A stretch of DNA of 64,000 bases from CAVQNQ01 sp963714205 (GCA_963714205.1 CAVQNQ010000002.1:310001-374000), one strand, 5' to 3'; shown: positions 17,245 through 26,954, counted from the first letter of the stretch. Program-made: numbers and translations. The notes: a model not told the origin generated them from the letters alone.

Positions 17245-17574
17245 ATGGACAAAAAGCGAGCCATCCACGATTTCAAGGAACGCAAGGTCGCCCGCGGCGT
17301 GTATGCGGTGCGATGCAATCAGACCGGCGACGTATGGGTTGGCTCCTCCCCGAACCTGGCCGCCACGCGAAACGGAACCTGGTTCTGTTTGCAGAACGGC
17401 TCGTCGATCCACAAACAACTGCAGGCCGAGTGGGACACGCGCGGCGAGGCGGCATTTGAGTATGAGATTATCGAGCAACTCGAGGACGACGTCTCCGCCC
17501 TGGCACTACGCGACGTGTTGAAGGAGAAGAAGCAAGAGTGGGTGACGCGGCTCGGCGCGCAGGCGCTGCTGTAA
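17245..17574 (+). CDS. GIY-YIG nuclease family protein
   Basis: 109 aa from ATG 17245, two bases after the dehydrogenase stop (GTG 17239 is an alternative). The GIY-YIG core is seen as ARGVYAVRCNQTGDVWVGSS (about residues 15-34), with LAATRNGTWFCLQNG and the basic/acidic helix LQAEWDTRGEAAFEYEIIEQ. The tyrosines of the motif are partly replaced (GVY, VWVG). Stand-alone proteins of this size belong to a widespread, poorly characterised group and may be structure-specific nucleases or inactive. Confidence 0.8.
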   Translation: MDKKRAIHDFKERKVARGVYAVRCNQTGDVWVGSSPNLAATRNGTWFCLQNGSSIHKQLQAEWDTRGEAAFEYEIIEQLEDDVSALALRDVLKEKKQEWVTRLGAQALL

Positions 17575-17591
17575 TCTCGAAACTACACTAG

Positions 17592-17636
17592 TCAGTCTGA
17601 AAAAAAGTGCGGCCTCAGTGGCCGGAGTTTCGGCAT
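17592..17636 (-). pseudogene. hicA stub downstream of hicB
   Basis: The HicB stop overlaps an ATG (TGATG at 17638-17634) opening the 14-codon frame MPKLRPLRPHFFSD, then a stop. MPKLRPL is the common beginning of HicA toxins, but the rest of the mRNA-interferase domain, including the catalytic His, is missing. It ends 17 bases from the GIY-YIG stop, so the hicA 3' part was probably lost by deletion. Confidence 0.5.
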
Positions 17637-17857
17637 CAGGCGACGGCCTGCAGCTCCATCGTCGCGAGGATCGTCGGGTCTTCGGCCAAACCCAGCTCGG
17701 CCAGATCTTCGCCTTCCAGATGCAGCGAAATAGCCTCGCGGATGTTCACTGCCAACTGGTCTAACGTCGGCGCCTGGATTACGACCGGCAGATCCAGGCA
17801 TTCGGCGACGTATTGACTCTCGCCGCGGAAAATCCTGACTTGAATCGTCCGTTTCAT
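17636..17857 (-). CDS. hicB: HicB-like antitoxin (orphan)
   Basis: 73 aa. MKRTIQVRIFRGESQYVAEC followed by LDLPVVIQAPTLDQLAVNIR is the RNase H-like HicB fold found in short antitoxins; the C-terminus LHLEGEDL ends without an obvious DNA-binding domain. HicB normally binds and silences HicA, an mRNA-cleaving toxin. Only a HicA stub follows here, so this is an orphan antitoxin or a gene with another use. It lies downstream of the rplQ terminator-like hairpin. Confidence 0.75.
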   Translation of the reverse strand: MKRTIQVRIFRGESQYVAECLDLPVVIQAPTLDQLAVNIREAISLHLEGEDLAELGLAEDPTILATMELQAVA

Positions 17858-17920
17858 GCGGGCGCAACTCCCTGAACAACTCTATCACGCTTGCCGCGCG
17901 CGGTTGCCGCCTGAACGCGA

Positions 17921-17951
17921 CGAGAGCCGCGGCCCGACACCGCGGCTCTCG
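17921..17951 (-). terminator. Strong hairpin after rplQ
   Basis: A perfect 12-bp stem (17921-17932 with 17940-17951) and a 7-base loop, about 20 bases downstream of the rplQ stop. No U-run follows on the minus strand, so it is either a Rho-aided/processing hairpin or an unconventional terminator for the ribosomal-protein run. Confidence 0.6.
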
Positions 17952-17972
17952 CTAGAGCGGAAATGGCAAGTG

Positions 17973-18419
17973 CTATGATTCTTCTTCCGGCTCGCGGCCT
18001 TCCTGGCGCGCTTTGAGGCGTTCCTCGCGGCGCTTGGCGCGGTCGGCGGCGCGCTTGACGAGCTCGGAACCTACCAGCTCGATCATGGCCTGCTCGGCGC
18101 CGTCGCCCTTGCGCGGTCCCAGGCGCGTGATGCGTGTGTAGCCGCCGTTGCGCTGGCCGAAGCGGGTGCCCAGCGTGTCGAACAGCTTCTTGACCGAAGC
18201 CGGGGTTCGCAGAACGGCGGCGGCCTGGCGGCGGGTGTGCAGGGTATCGGCCTTGGCCAGCGTGATCATCTTCTCGACCAGCGGCCGCACCGCCTTGGCC
18301 TTGGGAACCGTGGTGATGACGCGCTCGTTATCGATCACGCTGGTCGCGAGATTCCGCAGCAGCGCGTTGCGGCTGTCCACGGGCCGCTTCAGTTTGTATC
18401 CATCAACCTTGTGTCGCAT
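17973..18419 (-). CDS. rplQ: 50S ribosomal protein L17
   Basis: 148 aa; starts MRHKVDGYKLKRPVDSRNAL, the typical L17 N-terminus, with LVEKMITLAKADTLHTRRQA in the centre. L17 contributes to the rim of the peptide exit tunnel. The acidic/basic tail (RREERLKARQEGREPEEES) is an extension common in this lineage. Last gene of the run, three bases after rpoA. Confidence 0.98.
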   Translation of the reverse strand: MRHKVDGYKLKRPVDSRNALLRNLATSVIDNERVITTVPKAKAVRPLVEKMITLAKADTLHTRRQAAAVLRTPASVKKLFDTLGTRFGQRNGGYTRITRLGPRKGDGAEQAMIELVGSELVKRAADRAKRREERLKARQEGREPEEES

Positions 18420-18422
18420 GTG

Positions 18423-19472
18423 CTATTCCCCGATCGAGTCCTGCTGGCCCTCGAACTCGGGGCCGTACTCCACCGCCATCCCGGGCGGCTGGGCGGGCGG
18501 GGCCACCAGGCGCCCGTGGGCATCGATGCGCATGCCCAGCGAGAGCCCCATGTTGGCGAGAATCTCCTTGATTTCGTTGAGCGATTTGCGCCCGAAGTTC
18601 TTGGTGCGCAGCATCTCCGCTTCGGTCTTCTGCACCAGCTCGCCGATGGTCTGAATGTTGGCGTTCTTCAGGCAGTTGTAAGAGCGGACGCTGAGTTCGA
18701 GCTCCTCCACCGAACGGTTGAGGATCTCGTTCATCTTGTCGAGGCCGCGCTCGGAGATCTCTTCGGTCTGCTCGGGCACTTCCTCGAAGTTGATGAAGAT
18801 GGCCATGTGGTCCTTGAGCAGCTTGGCGGCGTAGCCGATGGCGTCCTGCGGGGAGACCGCGCCGTTGGTCCACACTTCCAGGGTCAGCTTGTCGTAGTCG
18901 GTCATCTGGCCGAGCCGCGCGGCTTCCACCGCGAAGTTCACTTTGCGCACGGGCGAATGAACCGAATCGATGGGGATGTAGCCCAGCGCCAGGTCCTCGT
19001 CGAAATTCTTGTCGGCGCTCACATAGCCGCGGCCGGTCTTGAGCCGCATCTCGATGTGGAGCTTGCCGCCCTCGCTGACGGTGGCGACGTGCACGTCGCG
19101 ATCGAGCACTTCCACGTCGGCGTCGGTCTCGATCTGGGCGCTGCGCACCTGCCCGGGCTGTTCCACGTTGAGGCGCACGGTTTTAATGCCTTCGCCCATG
19201 ATCTTGAAGGGGATCTGCTTCAGGTTGAGGATGATATCGGTGGCATCTTCGACCACGCCCGGAATGGGGCTGAATTCGTGTTCCACGCCCTCGATGCGCA
19301 CGGCGGTGATGGCCGCGCCCTCGATGGAGCTGAGCAGCACGCGCCGGAGACCGTTCCCGATGGTGGTGCCGAATCCGCGCTGGAACGGTTGCGCCGTGAA
19401 CATGCCATACCGCTCGGTGAGCGTTTCGGTATTGGCGACCAGTCGTTTGGGTTTCTGAAAGCCCTTAAACAT
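18423..19472 (-). CDS. rpoA: RNA polymerase alpha subunit
   Basis: 349 aa. The N-terminal dimerisation domain (about 1-235) contains PFQRGFGTTIGNGLRRVLLS; the C-terminal domain (about 255-325) has LELSVRSYNCLKNANIQTIG and LRTKNFGRKSLNEIKEIL, the surface that contacts UP elements and activators. Alpha dimerises first and nucleates RNA polymerase assembly. Intact, between rpsD (32 bases) and rplQ (3 bases). Confidence 0.99.
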   Translation of the reverse strand: MFKGFQKPKRLVANTETLTERYGMFTAQPFQRGFGTTIGNGLRRVLLSSIEGAAITAVRIEGVEHEFSPIPGVVEDATDIILNLKQIPFKIMGEGIKTVRLNVEQPGQVRSAQIETDADVEVLDRDVHVATVSEGGKLHIEMRLKTGRGYVSADKNFDEDLALGYIPIDSVHSPVRKVNFAVEAARLGQMTDYDKLTLEVWTNGAVSPQDAIGYAAKLLKDHMAIFINFEEVPEQTEEISERGLDKMNEILNRSVEELELSVRSYNCLKNANIQTIGELVQKTEAEMLRTKNFGRKSLNEIKEILANMGLSLGMRIDAHGRLVAPPAQPPGMAVEYGPEFEGQQDSIGE

Positions 19473-19504
19473 AAAATTCCTCCACGTGGGCCCGCGCCCG
19501 ATCC

Positions 19505-20137
19505 TTACTTCGAGTACAGCTCGACGATGAGCTGCTCGTTCAACTGGATCTGCACCAGCTCATCGCGCTTGGGCAGGCTGGTGACGCGACCCTTCAAACC
19601 TTCCCGGTCCACCTCGATCCAGTTCGGCGCCGGAGCATGGGCCGTGGCGTCGCGCGCCGCCAGGATGGTGGGGTTATTCTTGCTGTTCTCCCGCACGGAT
19701 ACCACGTCGCCCACCTTCACCTGGGCGGAGGGGATGTTGCACTTGCGCCCGTTGACATCGATATGGCCGTGGCGCACGACCTGGCGCGCCTGGGCGCGGC
19801 TGGTGCCGAACCCCATGCGGTAGATCACGCTATCCAGCCGCCGCTCGAGGGCCGACATCAGGTGTTCGCCGGTGATGCCCTTGGCCAGCGCGGCTTTTTC
19901 GAAAGTGGTGCGGAACTGCCGCTCGAGCACGCCGTAGACGCGGCGCACCTTCTGTTTTTCGCGCAGCTGGAGGCCGTAGCCGACGATCTTGGGCTTGCGA
20001 TCCTTGCCGTGTTGTCCGGGGATGAAATTGCGGCTTTCGATGGCGCACTTTTCGGTGTGGCACCGTTCGCCTTTGAGAAAGAGTTTCATGCCCTCGCGCC
20101 GGCATTGCCGGCAAACCGGGCCGATATATCTTGCCAA
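19505..20137 (-). CDS. rpsD: 30S ribosomal protein S4, zinc-binding form
   Basis: 210 aa. The N-terminus carries Cys9, Cys12, Cys26 and Cys31 (VCRQCRREG; RCHTEKC), the Zn-binding form known from Thermus. The S4 RNA-binding domain follows (LERRLDSVIYRMGFGTSRAQ). S4 nucleates 30S assembly on 16S rRNA and in many bacteria represses its own operon. 78 bases separate it from rpsK, the longest gap in this section. Confidence 0.98.
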   Translation of the reverse strand: MARYIGPVCRQCRREGMKLFLKGERCHTEKCAIESRNFIPGQHGKDRKPKIVGYGLQLREKQKVRRVYGVLERQFRTTFEKAALAKGITGEHLMSALERRLDSVIYRMGFGTSRAQARQVVRHGHIDVNGRKCNIPSAQVKVGDVVSVRENSKNNPTILAARDATAHAPAPNWIEVDREGLKGRVTSLPKRDELVQIQLNEQLIVELYSK

Positions 20138-20215
20138 ATTGCTCTCCTTACCTTTCTTTTCAGGTGCGGTTTACGGCCATGGCAGGCCTTCTTCCCGCTT
20201 ATTGCTCAAATCCGT

Positions 20216-20623
20216 TCAAACTCTCCGCTTCTTGGGCGGACGGCAGCCGTTGTGCGGGATCGGCGTGACGTCCCTGATGGAGCGCACTTCGATGCCCGCG
20301 GTGGACAGCGCGCGCACGGCCGATTCGCGGCCGGAACCCGGACCGCTGACGCGGACCTCGACCGTCCGCAGCCCGCTCTCGGTGGCCTTGTTGGCCGCCG
20401 TCATGGCCGCCTGCTGGGCGGCGAAGGGAGTTCCCTTGCGCGATCCGCGAAAACCGAGCGAGCCGGCGCTGGACCAGGACACGGTGTTCCCTTCCTGATC
20501 GGCGATGGTCACGATAGTGTTGTTGAAGGTGGCCTGGATGTGCACGATGCCGGTGTGGACAACGCGCTTTTCCTTCTTTTTGAAGCTCTTCTTCTTGCCT
20601 GTCTTTACGGGTGCTTTCGCCAT
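20216..20623 (-). CDS. rpsK: 30S ribosomal protein S11
   Basis: 135 aa with a lysine-rich N-terminus, then GIVHIQATFNNTIVTIADQE and the conserved end IRDVTPIPHNGCRPPKKRRV. It forms part of the platform of the 30S subunit near the mRNA exit. Seven bases after rpsM. Confidence 0.98.
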   Translation of the reverse strand: MAKAPVKTGKKKSFKKKEKRVVHTGIVHIQATFNNTIVTIADQEGNTVSWSSAGSLGFRGSRKGTPFAAQQAAMTAANKATESGLRTVEVRVSGPGSGRESAVRALSTAGIEVRSIRDVTPIPHNGCRPPKKRRV

Positions 20624-20630
20624 GTCGATC

Positions 20631-21017
20631 CTATGTCTTGGACGCCGACTTCTTCTTGTTGGCCACCGTGCCGCGGCGCGGCCCCTTGCGCGTGCGCGCG
20701 TTGGTGTGGGTGCGCTGCCCGCGCACCGGCAGGCCGCGGCGGTGCCGCAGGCCGCGGTAGGAGCCCATCTCGATGTGCCGCTTGATGTTCATCGAGATTT
20801 CCTTGCGCAGATCGCCTTCCACGGCGCCTTCCTCTTCCAGAATCTGGCGGACGCGGTTGACTTCATCCTCGCTCAGGTCGCGAACCTTCTTGTCGAAATC
20901 GATTCCCGCCCGGTAGAGGAGCGAGCGCGAACGGGTACGGCCGATGCCGTAGATGTAAGTCAGCCCGATCTCGGCCCTCTTTGCGTTGGGCAAGTCCACA
21001 CCGGCAATACGTGCCAT
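20631..21017 (-). CDS. rpsM: 30S ribosomal protein S13
   Basis: 128 aa. MARIAGVDLPNAKRAEIGLT and YRGLRHRRGLPVRGQRTHTN are diagnostic. S13 sits in the 30S head, contacts the P-site tRNA and forms bridges to the large subunit; the basic C-terminal tail is complete (ARTRKGPRRGTVANKKK). Confidence 0.98.
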   Translation of the reverse strand: MARIAGVDLPNAKRAEIGLTYIYGIGRTRSRSLLYRAGIDFDKKVRDLSEDEVNRVRQILEEEGAVEGDLRKEISMNIKRHIEMGSYRGLRHRRGLPVRGQRTHTNARTRKGPRRGTVANKKKSASKT

Positions 21018-21030
21018 GGAGTTCTCCCTT

Positions 21031-21144
21031 TTATCCCTGTCTCTGCTTATGCTTGGGGTTCACGCAGATGACCCGCACGACGCCCTCGCGGCGGATCACC
21101 TTGCACTTGTCGCAAATCTTCTTCACCGACGCTCTTACCTTCAT
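21031..21144 (-). CDS. rpmJ: 50S ribosomal protein L36, zinc-binding form
   Basis: 37 aa: begins MKVRASVKKICDKCKVIRRE, with VICVNPKHKQRQG at the end. Three Cys and a His (CDKC...C...H) form the usual zinc site of the C+ form of L36. Read directly from the minus strand; nine bases after infA and 13 before rpsM. Confidence 0.97.
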   Translation of the reverse strand: MKVRASVKKICDKCKVIRREGVVRVICVNPKHKQRQG

Positions 21145-21153
21145 GATGCCTCT

Positions 21154-21369
21154 TCACAGCTTGCGTATGATTCTGCCCCGCCCCGGATCGCGCGGAGCCA
21201 GCTCCACTTCGACCCGGTCGCCCGGAACCAGCCGGACGAAATTCCGTTCCACCGCGCCCACCGCGTGGGCCAAAACCTCGCGCCGCCCTTCCAGCACAAC
21301 CTTGTAGATCGCGCTGGGCCGCTCTTCCACAACCGTCGCTTCGACCTTCACGGCCGCGTCAACACCCAT
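21154..21369 (-). CDS. infA: Translation initiation factor IF-1
   Basis: 71 aa OB-fold protein (VEATVVEERPSAIYKVVLEG; VLAHAVGAVERNFVRLVPGD; GRGRIIRKL). IF-1 blocks the ribosomal A site during initiation. ATG at 21369 gives the usual length but overlaps the map stop by 22 bases; an in-frame GTG at 21351 overlapping the map TGA is an alternative that would shorten the first strand. Confidence 0.96.
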   Translation of the reverse strand: MGVDAAVKVEATVVEERPSAIYKVVLEGRREVLAHAVGAVERNFVRLVPGDRVEVELAPRDPGRGRIIRKL

Positions 21370-22118
21370 GGCCCATTGTCCGTCACGGCGATACAGTGCT
21401 CGAAATGCGCCGAGTAAGACCCGTCCTTGGTCACGGCCGTCCAGCGGTCCCTGCGAACCACCGCTTCCGGCCGGCCGGCATTCACCATCGGCTCGACCGC
21501 CAGCACCATCCCCGGCTTGAGCCGCGGGTTGTCATTTTTGCGGTCCACGTAATTGGGAACCTGCGGCTCCTCATGAAGCTGCGTCCCGATGCCGTGTCCT
21601 ACATATTCCCGTACCACCGAAAAACCGTTCGCGGTCACGTGCTTCTCGACCGTGCCGGAAACGTCGAACAGCCGGTTCCCATCCCGGACCCGGTCGATAG
21701 CCAGCTCGAGCGCCTCCTGCGTCACCTCCAGGAGCTTCCGGGTGGTCTCGCTAACCTCGCCGATCGGCACCGTCACGGCCGAATCACCGTAGTAGCCGTC
21801 CAACTTCACCCCGGTGTCGATGGAAACGATGTCGCCCTTGTGAAGCACTCGTTTCGGGTTCGGCATCCCGTGCACAATCTCGTCGTTCACCGAAGTGCAC
21901 AACACGAACTTAAAGGCCTCGCCGGCGGCCGGAACGTAGTATCCCTTGAAGGCCGGGCGGGCGCCCGCGTCGGCGATCATCTTTTCGGCGGCCACTTCGA
22001 GATCCATGGTGGTCGCGCCTTCTACGGCCAATTCCTTCAACTTCTGCAGGATCTGCCAGACCAGCAGACCGCTGCGCCGCATCTTCTCGAGCTCAGCGGC
22101 AGTTTTTCGAACGATCAT
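21348..22118 (-). CDS. map: Type I methionine aminopeptidase
   Basis: 256 aa from ATG 22118 (MIVRKTAAELEKMRRSG). Removes the initiator Met from nascent proteins. The five metal ligands are visible: the two Asp in SIDTGVKLDGYYGDSA, His in GHGIG, Glu in AVEPMV and Glu in HFEHCIAV; FKFVLCTSVNDEIVHGMPN contains the substrate-binding His. The start lies inside the 3' end of adk (26-base overlap). Confidence 0.98.
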   Translation of the reverse strand: MIVRKTAAELEKMRRSGLLVWQILQKLKELAVEGATTMDLEVAAEKMIADAGARPAFKGYYVPAAGEAFKFVLCTSVNDEIVHGMPNPKRVLHKGDIVSIDTGVKLDGYYGDSAVTVPIGEVSETTRKLLEVTQEALELAIDRVRDGNRLFDVSGTVEKHVTANGFSVVREYVGHGIGTQLHEEPQVPNYVDRKNDNPRLKPGMVLAVEPMVNAGRPEAVVRRDRWTAVTKDGSYSAHFEHCIAVTDNGPWVLTRP

Positions 22119-22767
22119 CCTCCTCCATTGCCTGGCAAAGCCTTTCAAAGATCGACTCCGGCGTGCCCTGGCCGGCGTCCACTTCGATTACCCGGCTGCC
22201 GTTCGTCCGGTAGAATTCCAACACTGGGCGCGTTTCCCGCTCGTAAGCGTCCAGCCGTTCCCGGATTACGGCTTCGCTATCGTCCACGCGGCTCACCAGC
22301 CTTTCGCCATCGAGGTCGCACAACTCATCCACGCGAGGCGGCTGCGAGATCAAGTTGTACAGAGTTCGACACTGAGGACACTGGCGGCGTCCAGCTAACC
22401 TAGTGATAATAATATTGTAATCGATCTCGAGGAAAACCACCACCGCGCGCTCCCCGCGCGCCCCGAGCCATTGATGGAGCCGTTCCGCCTGGCTTAGCGT
22501 GCGCGGGTATCCGTCTAAAATGAAGCCCTGAGCGGCATCCGGCTGGCATAGCCGCTGCTCCACGATCTCATTCACGACCTGGTCTGGAACCAGGTCCCCC
22601 GCCTTCATTGTGGCGAGCACTCCGGACGGCAAGCTTTCGCCCTTCCGGATGCGTTCGCGCAGCACCTCACCGGTCGAGATATGAGGAATCCCCAGCCACT
22701 CGGATAAGAGCTTCGCTTGGGTGCCCTTCCCCGAGCCGGGTGCTCCGAAAACAACGATGGCGTTCAT
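22093..22767 (-). CDS. adk: Adenylate kinase, zinc-type LID
   Basis: 224 aa from ATG 22767 (another ATG directly precedes it). Converts AMP and ATP to two ADP. P-loop FGAPGSGKGTQAKLLSEWLG, AMP-binding GFILDGYPRTLSQAERL, and a LID domain with CPQCRTLYN and DELCDLDG, giving a Cys3-Asp metal site of the zinc-containing long form. Between secY and map as in many spc operons. Confidence 0.98.
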   Translation of the reverse strand: MNAIVVFGAPGSGKGTQAKLLSEWLGIPHISTGEVLRERIRKGESLPSGVLATMKAGDLVPDQVVNEIVEQRLCQPDAAQGFILDGYPRTLSQAERLHQWLGARGERAVVVFLEIDYNIIITRLAGRRQCPQCRTLYNLISQPPRVDELCDLDGERLVSRVDDSEAVIRERLDAYERETRPVLEFYRTNGSRVIEVDAGQGTPESIFERLCQAMEEDDRSKNCR

Positions 22768-22786
22768 CATTAGATAAGGCAGCCGT

Positions 22787-24184
<1,398 letters not shown>

Positions 24185-24206
24185 GGTTCCCTTCGATTCC
24201 CGGCTC

Positions 24207-24659
24207 TCACGTTTGAGCCGCGCCGATCACCTGCGCCGTCCCGCCGGCCTTCTGGATTTTCTCGAGCGCCGATTTGGAGAAGTGGTGGGCTTCCACCGAA
24301 ATCTTACGCGTCAACTGGCCGGAACCGAGGATCTTCAAGCCATCGCCCAGTTTCTTAACGACGCCCAACTCGATCAGGCGGTCGGCGGTGAAGCTGTCAC
24401 CTTCCAGCTTTTCCAGCCGCCCCAGGTTGACGATGGCGAACTCCTTCTTGAAAATGTTGGTAAATCCGCGCTTGGGCAGGCGGCGGTGCAGCGGCATCTG
24501 GCCGCCCTCGAAACCGCGCTTCTGGCCGAAGCCGGTGCCGGCGCGCTGGCCTTTGTGGCCGCGCGTGGAGGTCTTGCCGTGCCCCGATCCCATGCCGCGG
24601 CCGATGCGCTTGCGTTCCTTCTTCTGCCCGGCCGGAGGTTTCAATCCGCTCAGGTTCAT
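24207..24659 (-). CDS. rplO: 50S ribosomal protein L15
   Basis: 150 aa. MNLSGLKPPAGQKKERKRIG and the Gly-rich RGMGSGHGKTSTRGHKGQRA and FEGGQMPLHRRLPKRGF are characteristic. A late assembly protein of the 50S subunit. ATG overlaps the rpmD stop (TAATG). Confidence 0.98.
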   Translation of the reverse strand: MNLSGLKPPAGQKKERKRIGRGMGSGHGKTSTRGHKGQRAGTGFGQKRGFEGGQMPLHRRLPKRGFTNIFKKEFAIVNLGRLEKLEGDSFTADRLIELGVVKKLGDGLKILGSGQLTRKISVEAHHFSKSALEKIQKAGGTAQVIGAAQT

Positions 24660-24838
24660 TATTCGACCACCTCCAACAGGTGCGGCACCTTGTTCACCAT
24701 GCCGCGGAATACCGGCGTATCGGGCCGCTCTACCACCTGGTTGACCTTGCGAAGGCCCAAGCCGCGCACCACCCGCTTGTGCTTCTCGGGGGTGCAGATG
24801 GGGCTGCGAACCAGTTTGATTTTGATCATGCCTTCCAT
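24659..24838 (-). CDS. rpmD: 50S ribosomal protein L30
   Basis: 59 aa read directly from the minus strand: MEGMIKIKLVRSPICTPEKH, then VVRGLGLRKVNQVVERPDTP and FRGMVNKVPHLLEVVE. Length equals the common L30. ATG 24838 overlaps the rpsE TGA; an internal ATG at 24829 is less likely because it shortens the first strand. Confidence 0.96.
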   Translation of the reverse strand: MEGMIKIKLVRSPICTPEKHKRVVRGLGLRKVNQVVERPDTPVFRGMVNKVPHLLEVVE

Positions 24839-25347
24839 CAGAGCTTCTCCACTGTGAGGCCGCGCATCTCGGCCACGGCGGCCCGGTCGCGCAGCGATTC
24901 GAGCGCCACGATGGCGGCCTTCACCACGTTATGGGGATTGCGCCGGCCGATCGACTTGGTGAGCACGTTGGAAATTCCGCAGGCGCTGATCACCGCGCGC
25001 ACCGCTCCGCCCGCGATCACGCCGGTTCCTTCGGGAGCCGGCTTCAGCAGAACCTGAGAGCTGGCATATTGCCCCAGCACCTGATGCGGGATAGTGGTAT
25101 CGAGCACGTGCACGCGGCGCAGGTTCTTCTTGGCGGCCTCGATGCCCTTGCGGATGGCCGAAGGCACTTCCTTGGCCTTGCCGACCCCGTATCCCACCAC
25201 CTTGGCGCCGGGATCGCCGATCACCACCAGAGCCGAGAAGCTGAGGTTTTTGCCGCCCTTCACCACCTTGGTGACGCGGTTGATCGAAACCACCTGTTCC
25301 TTCAAGTTGAGGGAGGCCGGATCGATGCGTTTCACTGACGTCGTCAT
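24838..25347 (-). CDS. rpsE: 30S ribosomal protein S5
   Basis: 169 aa. Double-stranded RNA-binding half (LNLKEQVVSINRVTKVVKGG; FSALVVIGDPGAKVVGYGVG) and C-terminal half (LLKPAPEGTGVIAGGAVRAV). S5 affects decoding accuracy. Start overlaps the rplR stop by one base. Confidence 0.98.
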   Translation of the reverse strand: MTTSVKRIDPASLNLKEQVVSINRVTKVVKGGKNLSFSALVVIGDPGAKVVGYGVGKAKEVPSAIRKGIEAAKKNLRRVHVLDTTIPHQVLGQYASSQVLLKPAPEGTGVIAGGAVRAVISACGISNVLTKSIGRRNPHNVVKAAIVALESLRDRAAVAEMRGLTVEKL

Positions 25348-25706
25348 TAGAACTCCAGTCCTGCCGCGCGCGCCGCATCCGCCAGCGCCTTCACGCGGCC
25401 ATGGTACTGATACCCGCCGCGGTCGAACACCACCCGGGCGATCCCCTTCTCCTTGGCGCGCTCGGCCACCAGTTTGCCGATGGCCTTGGCGGCCGCCACG
25501 TTGCCGCCCTTGGTGCGCACTCCCTTATCCACCGAGGATGCCGCCACCAGGGTGCGGCCGGCGCTATCGTCGATGACCTGCGCGTAGATGTGCGCCACGC
25601 TGCGGAACACCGCCAGGCGCGGGCGCTCGGGAGTCCCCGCCAGCTTGCGGCGGATGCGCTGGTGAATGCGGTTGCGGATTTCCTTCTTCTCGATCTTATG
25701 AATCAT
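25347..25706 (-). CDS. rplR: 50S ribosomal protein L18
   Basis: 119 aa: RIHQRIRRKLAGTPERPRLA and YAQVIDDSAGRTLVAASSVD, ending FDRGGYQYHGRVKALADAAR. Binds 5S rRNA together with L5. Overlaps the rplF stop by four bases (ATGA). Confidence 0.98.
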   Translation of the reverse strand: MIHKIEKKEIRNRIHQRIRRKLAGTPERPRLAVFRSVAHIYAQVIDDSAGRTLVAASSVDKGVRTKGGNVAAAKAIGKLVAERAKEKGIARVVFDRGGYQYHGRVKALADAARAAGLEF

Positions 25707-26239
25707 TTGGCACTCGCCCCGGTCTTGCCGACCTTCTTGCGCAGCGCCTCGCCGGTATAACGGACGCCCTTGTTCTTGTAGGGATCCGGCTTGCGCAGCG
25801 CGCGTATATTGGCCGCCACCTGGCCGAGCATTTGCCGGTCGTACCCGCTCAGCACCAGGTGGGTCTGCTTCTCGATCTTCAGCTCGATGCCCTCGGGCAA
25901 AAGGACTTCGATGGGGTGCGAGTAACCGAGGGTAAACGTGGCCACCCGGCCCTTCACGTCGGCGCGGTAGCCGATGCCCACGATGTCCAGCTCCCTGGTG
26001 AAGCCGCTCGAAACGCCCTGGACCGCGTTGGCCGCCAGAGCCCGCGTCAGCCCGTGCAGGGCGGCGTGCTCGTCGGAAGCGCGCTTGAGCTCGAGCTTTC
26101 CATTGACCTGCTCGACCTGGATGCCCGGCGGAACGGGGACCGACAGCTTGCCCTTGGGACCGGTCACTTCCAGTTTCTCGCCGATCTTCACCTTGACGCC
26201 GCCCGGCAGGGGGATCGGCTTCTTGCCAATTCTCGACAT
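25703..26239 (-). CDS. rplF: 50S ribosomal protein L6
   Basis: 178 aa: MSRIGKKPIPLPGGVKVKIG at the start and IRALRKPDPYKNKGVRYTGE near the end, the conserved loop that contacts 23S rRNA near the GTPase centre. Two repeated domains of about 80 residues as usual. Confidence 0.98.
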   Translation of the reverse strand: MSRIGKKPIPLPGGVKVKIGEKLEVTGPKGKLSVPVPPGIQVEQVNGKLELKRASDEHAALHGLTRALAANAVQGVSSGFTRELDIVGIGYRADVKGRVATFTLGYSHPIEVLLPEGIELKIEKQTHLVLSGYDRQMLGQVAANIRALRKPDPYKNKGVRYTGEALRKKVGKTGASAK

Positions 26240-26266
26240 AGCTCTAAAACCTCGCTTGGGACACGC

Positions 26267-26662
26267 TCACCATACGCGGCACAGAATCTCGCCGCCGACG
26301 CGCTCTTTGTGCGCGTCCCGGCCGGTCATGACCCCGCGCGCGGTGGTCAGGATGTTGATGCCCATGCCGCCCAGCACGCGGGGGATCTCGGTCTGGCCGA
26401 CGTAGACGCGGCAGCCGGGGCGCGAGACGCGCTCGATCGCCGAGATCACCGGCGCGTTATCGGCGCTGTACTTCAGGTAGATCTTGATGGTCTTTTTAGC
26501 GCCTTCCTCGGCCACCTTGAAGTTGGCGATATAGCCTTCTTCCTTGAGGATGCGCGCGATTTCCGTCTTCAGCTTGGACGCCGGCACGTCCACTTTGGGG
26601 TGGCGGGCCTGCATCGCGTTGCGCACGCGAGTCAGCATGTCGGCAATGGGATCGCTCGTCAT
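26267..26662 (-). CDS. rpsH: 30S ribosomal protein S8
   Basis: 131 aa: MTSDPIADMLTRVRNAMQAR, and MGINILTTARGVMTGRDAHK followed by GGEILCRVW at the C-terminus. Binds the central domain of 16S rRNA and in E. coli is the spc-operon repressor. Confidence 0.98.
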   Translation of the reverse strand: MTSDPIADMLTRVRNAMQARHPKVDVPASKLKTEIARILKEEGYIANFKVAEEGAKKTIKIYLKYSADNAPVISAIERVSRPGCRVYVGQTEIPRVLGGMGINILTTARGVMTGRDAHKERVGGEILCRVW

Positions 26663-26714
26663 AGTTCTCCTACTCCGCTCCGGAACGGTCCAAACCGCCC
26701 GATCAGCACCTCTC

Positions 26715-26954
26715 CTACCAGCTCGCCTTCGTCACGCCGGGAATCTCGCCGTTCAGGGCGAGCTGGCGGAAGCAGAGGCGGCAGATGCCGAACTTGCGCA
26801 GGTAGCCGCGCGGGCGCCCGCAGCGCCAGCAGCGGTTGCGGTGACGCGTCGGCAGCATAGGGGTGCCCGGCTTCTTCTCAGCCTTGGCCAATACCGAGGC
26901 CCGGCGGATCTTGTCCAGCTTGATATCTTTCGCGATCTTAGCGGTGGTCGCCAT
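26715..26954 (-). CDS. rpsN: 30S ribosomal protein S14, zinc-binding form of intermediate length
   Basis: 79 aa from ATG 26954. The zinc knuckle is CWRCGRPRGYLRKFGICRLC and the end GEIPGVTKASW is typical. Length lies between the 61-aa zinc form and the roughly 100-aa zinc-free form, because the N-terminal stretch AKIAKDIKLDKIRRAS is kept. 19 bases after rplE. Confidence 0.95.
   Translation of the reverse strand: MATTAKIAKDIKLDKIRRASVLAKAEKKPGTPMLPTRHRNRCWRCGRPRGYLRKFGICRLCFRQLALNGEIPGVTKASW

Noticed and set aside
17878..17972. tRNA or small RNA gene after rplQ
   Set aside because: Only a single simple hairpin is present, with no cloverleaf or conserved tRNA elements.
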